Shown: piece after piece, positions 7,405-9,249 of the stretch | How the letters are laid out: each line of letters starts with the position of its first letter | Numbering within the stretch: position 1 is the first letter of the stretch | Assembly: GCA_023391905.1 (NCBI GenBank) | Contig: JAEWAD010000533.1 | Coordinates: forward strand, 1 to 9,249 | Direction: 5' to 3' | Length of the DNA stretch: 9,249 nt | Origin: Pseudomonadota bacterium | GTDB lineage: Bacteria; Pseudomonadota; Alphaproteobacteria; Rhizobiales; Kaistiaceae | The notes under the pieces: generated by a model | Told to the model about the DNA's origin: nothing | Databases searched by the model: none | The model's input: the letters and a program-made list of their open reading frames with translations, nothing else | Program-made: the position numbers and the translations under genes

Positions 7405-8208
7405 ATGGTCACGACCGCGGACGACCGTTACATCGTCGGACCGGTGCTGAAGGCGCTGAAGGTGCTCGACGCCATCGCGCAGAAGGGGCATCCGGCTTCG
7501 CTGACGACGATCGCCAGCGAGCTGGACCTGCCGAAGACGAGCGTGTTCCGCTACCTGCGCACGCTGAGCGCCGCGGGCTTCCTGACCTACGACGCCGGGA
7601 CGGACCGCTACAGCGTGGGCCTCCGCTTCCGCGCGCTCGCCACCGCCGACAAGAGCATCCAGCGGCTGCGCGACTGCGCCCTGCCGGCGCTCACCGAGAT
7701 CAATCGCGAGTTCAACGAGACGACCAACCTCGCCGTGCTGGCCGACAACCACGTCGTCTATATCGACATCATCGAATCGACCCGCGCGCTGCGCATGCAG
7801 GCGCGGATCGGCAGCCGCGATCCCGTCCATTCGACCGCGCTCGGCAAGGCGATCCTGGCGCGGCTACCGGCCGACGAGCGGACGCAATTGCTGTCGGACG
7901 CGCTGCCGCAGCGCACGCTGCGCACCATCACCCAGCTGAAGACGATCGAAAGGCAGCTCGCCGACGCCGTGGCAAGCGGCGTCGCGGTCGAGATCGGCGA
8001 GAACGAGGAAGGCACGATGTGCATCGGCGCCGCCATCCTCGACGAGACCGGCTATCCGGTCGCCGCGATCAGCGTCTCCGCGCCGGAACGCCGGGTCACC
8101 GACGAGATCCGGCCGCGACTGATCGCCAGGCTGCGCGAGGCGACCACCCAGATCTCGGACCAGCTCGCCGCGTCGCGCTACCAGCGCATCGCCGACGACC
8201 GCGCCTGA
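7405..8208 (+). CDS. IclR-family transcriptional regulator
   Basis: This 267-residue DNA-binding protein has two domains. The N-terminal winged helix-turn-helix spans about residues 10-75, with SLTTIASELDLPKTSVFRYLRTLSAAGFL at 32-60 and wing residues YDAGTDRYSVGLRF at 62-75. The C-terminal IclR effector domain spans about 85-255. It shows GSRDPVHSTALGKAILA (136-152), then EEGTMCIGAAILDETGYPVAAISVSAP (201-227), the conserved small-molecule pocket region. The start at 7405 is fixed by AGGAGG at 7390-7395 with a 9-base gap. Upstream open codons fall inside the divergent gene. It is transcribed away from the aminotransferase, with a palindromic candidate operator between them, which is the classic arrangement for an IclR regulator of a neighbouring catabolic gene. 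Whether it represses or activates, and its effector, cannot be read. Control of the downstream sugar genes is also possible but they have a 138-base spacer. Confidence 0.94.
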   Translation: MVTTADDRYIVGPVLKALKVLDAIAQKGHPASLTTIASELDLPKTSVFRYLRTLSAAGFLTYDAGTDRYSVGLRFRALATADKSIQRLRDCALPALTEINREFNETTNLAVLADNHVVYIDIIESTRALRMQARIGSRDPVHSTALGKAILARLPADERTQLLSDALPQRTLRTITQLKTIERQLADAVASGVAVEIGENEEGTMCIGAAILDETGYPVAAISVSAPERRVTDEIRPRLIARLREATTQISDQLAASRYQRIADDRA

Positions 8209-8224
8209 GGACGAAATCACGCCG

Positions 8225-8283
8225 CCGACGCGCGCCCCATTCACGCCGCGACGATTGTCACGCTAGACTGCCGTCCGCGTCGG
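8225..8283. other. Spacer inverted repeat between iclR and fucU
   Basis: CCGACGCG (8225-8232) and CGCGTCGG (8276-8283) are perfect 8-base inverted arms 43 bases apart in the 138-base spacer. Between them lies TTGTCA (8255-8260), which resembles a -35 box, followed by TAGACT (8264-8269), too close to be its -10. I find no convincing promoter or terminator. fucU may be read from iclR or from an unrecognised promoter here. Confidence 0.25.
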
Positions 8284-8346
8284 AATGCTGATCGGGCGCC
8301 ATGCCAAGATCCGCACCAAGCGGACGCATGATCAACGGAGGAATTC

Positions 8347-8802
8347 ATGCTGAAATCGATCGACCCGCTTCTCAACGCGGATGTTCTCCACGCCTTGAGG
8401 GCGATGGGCCACGGCGACGACCTCATCATCTGCGACACCAATTTCCCGGCCGACTCCGTCGCCCGGCAGACCGTGCTCGGCAAGCTGCTGCGCATCGACA
8501 ACGTCACGGCCGCCGAGGCGGCGCGCGCCATCCTCTCGGTGATGCCGCTCGACAGCTTCGTCGACCAGCCGGCGCTGCGCATGGAGATCGTCGGCGACGG
8601 AGCGACGCTTCCGGCCGTGCAGACCGAGGTCCAGGCCGAGATCGACGCCGCCGAAGGCCGCTCCTGGCCGATGGGCTCGATCGAGCGCTTCGCCTTCTAC
8701 GAGCGCGCCAAGAACGCCTATTGCGTCATCCAGACCGGCGAGCGTCGCTTCTATGGCTGCTTCGTCCTGAAGAAGGGCGTGATTCCGCCTGACGCGCGCT
8801 GA
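8347..8802 (+). CDS. fucU: RbsD/FucU-family sugar mutarotase (FucU type)
   Basis: This 151-residue cytoplasmic enzyme speeds interconversion of sugar anomers or ring forms (L-fucose anomers for FucU; pyranose-furanose ribose for RbsD). The N-terminus MLKSIDPLLNADVLHALRAMGHGDDLIICDTNFPAD is of FucU type, with the catalytic His in MGHGD (H22). The C-terminal part IERFAFYERAKNAYCVIQTGERRFYGCFVLKKGVI carries the conserved aromatic and YG residues of the active site. Its length fits FucU (about 140-150) better than RbsD (about 130-140). GGAGG at 8337-8341 supports the ATG at 8347. The ribokinase start follows after 14 bases, so the two are almost certainly one transcript. FucU proteins can also act on ribose, so the partner kinase rather than the name should guide the substrate. 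The symbol reflects subfamily resemblance only. Confidence 0.88.
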   Translation: MLKSIDPLLNADVLHALRAMGHGDDLIICDTNFPADSVARQTVLGKLLRIDNVTAAEAARAILSVMPLDSFVDQPALRMEIVGDGATLPAVQTEVQAEIDAAEGRSWPMGSIERFAFYERAKNAYCVIQTGERRFYGCFVLKKGVIPPDAR

Positions 8803-8816
8803 GCCGGAGACGCAGC

Positions 8817-9249
8817 ATGGCTGACACGCGACAGGGCGTTGCCATTCTCGGCATCTTCGTGGCCGACCTCGCCTTCCGGGCCGGCCGCATGCCCGGCATC
8901 GGCGAGACCATCGCCGGCTCGGGCTTCAAGATGGGCCCGGGCGGCAAGGGCTCCAACCAGGCCGTCGCGGCGGCCCGCGCCGGCGCCCCGGTGACCTTCA
9001 TCTCGAAAGTCGGACGCGACGCCTTCGGCGCGATCGCGCTCGACACCTGGCGGGCCGAGGGCATCACCGCGCGCGTCGCCGAGCTCGACGACCAGCCGAC
9101 CGGCGCCGCCTTCATCTACGTGAACGAGACAAGCGGCGAGAACGCCATCATCGTCGTGCCCGGCGCGGCGGCGACCATCGGCGCGGCCGATGTCGAGGCG
9201 GCGGCCGATGCGATCCGCGGCGCCGCCGTCTTCATCACCCAGCTCGAGC
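8817..9249 (+). CDS. rbsK: Ribokinase-family (PfkB) sugar kinase, 3' end outside the window
   Basis: The first 144 codons of an open frame run off the window end, roughly half of a usual ribokinase of about 300 residues. The protein phosphorylates a sugar with ATP in the cytoplasm. Visible features are the first beta strand VAILGIFVAD (8-17), PGIGET (26-31) and PfkB signature 1, GPGGKGSNQAVAAARAG (40-56). QLE at 142-144 aligns with the E. coli RbsK region containing sugar-contacting Glu143. The ATP and anion-hole motifs lie beyond the edge. GGAG at 8806-8809, 7 bases before the ATG at 8817, supports the start. It follows fucU closely, forming a mutarotase-kinase pair. Unusual: where E. coli RbsK has GSINAD, this has GIFVAD. 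The ribose-contacting Asn is thus replaced by Val15 while Asp17 is kept, so a sugar other than ribose is possible. Confidence 0.88.
   Translation, partial: MADTRQGVAILGIFVADLAFRAGRMPGIGETIAGSGFKMGPGGKGSNQAVAAARAGAPVTFISKVGRDAFGAIALDTWRAEGITARVAELDDQPTGAAFIYVNETSGENAIIVVPGAAATIGAADVEAAADAIRGAAVFITQLE

Overview
The window is GC-rich (roughly two thirds G+C) with compact genes and strong codon-position bias. The ManC sequence, the IclR regulator and the polar amino acid ABC transporter point to an alphaproteobacterium, most likely of the Hyphomicrobiales (rhizobial) group. That placement is inferred from sequence style, not from a marker gene. I see no rRNA, tRNA, CRISPR array, insertion sequence or phage gene, and no gene-free stretch above 300 bases.

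Layout, left to right. A complete manC (+) makes GDP-mannose for surface polysaccharides. It converges on a 3-hydroxyisobutyrate-dehydrogenase-family oxidoreductase (-), with a strong hairpin between them. Next comes a four-gene minus-strand ABC transporter operon in the order binding protein, permease, permease, ATPase, read right to left. It closes with an intrinsic-terminator-like hairpin. Upstream of it on the same strand, after a 226-base gap, lies a PLP-dependent class III aminotransferase resembling glutamate-1-semialdehyde aminomutase. Its start is a TTG codon with a strong Shine-Dalgarno. It is divergent from an iclR-family regulator (+), and the 124-base gap between them holds a perfect 6-5-6 palindrome (CCGTTTCATGTAAACGG) and a second dyad directly against the aminotransferase ribosome-binding site. 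To the right, a fucU/rbsD-type sugar mutarotase and a ribokinase (cut by the window end) form a plus-strand pair.

How the genes may work together (inference): the IclR protein probably controls the divergent aminotransferase and perhaps the transporter behind it. Together they look like an uptake-and-transamination module for an amino compound of unknown identity. The dehydrogenase family reduces or oxidises beta-hydroxy acids and semialdehydes, so it could handle the aldehyde product, but a terminator separates it from the transporter and the link is only positional. The fucU-ribokinase pair is a sugar-scavenging unit: mutarotation followed by phosphorylation. The ribokinase has Val where E. 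coli RbsK has a ribose-contacting Asn.

Nothing here is a clearly new class of system. The best leads are the divergent IclR control region, the unassigned substrate of the aminotransferase-transporter module, and the altered sugar pocket of the ribokinase.
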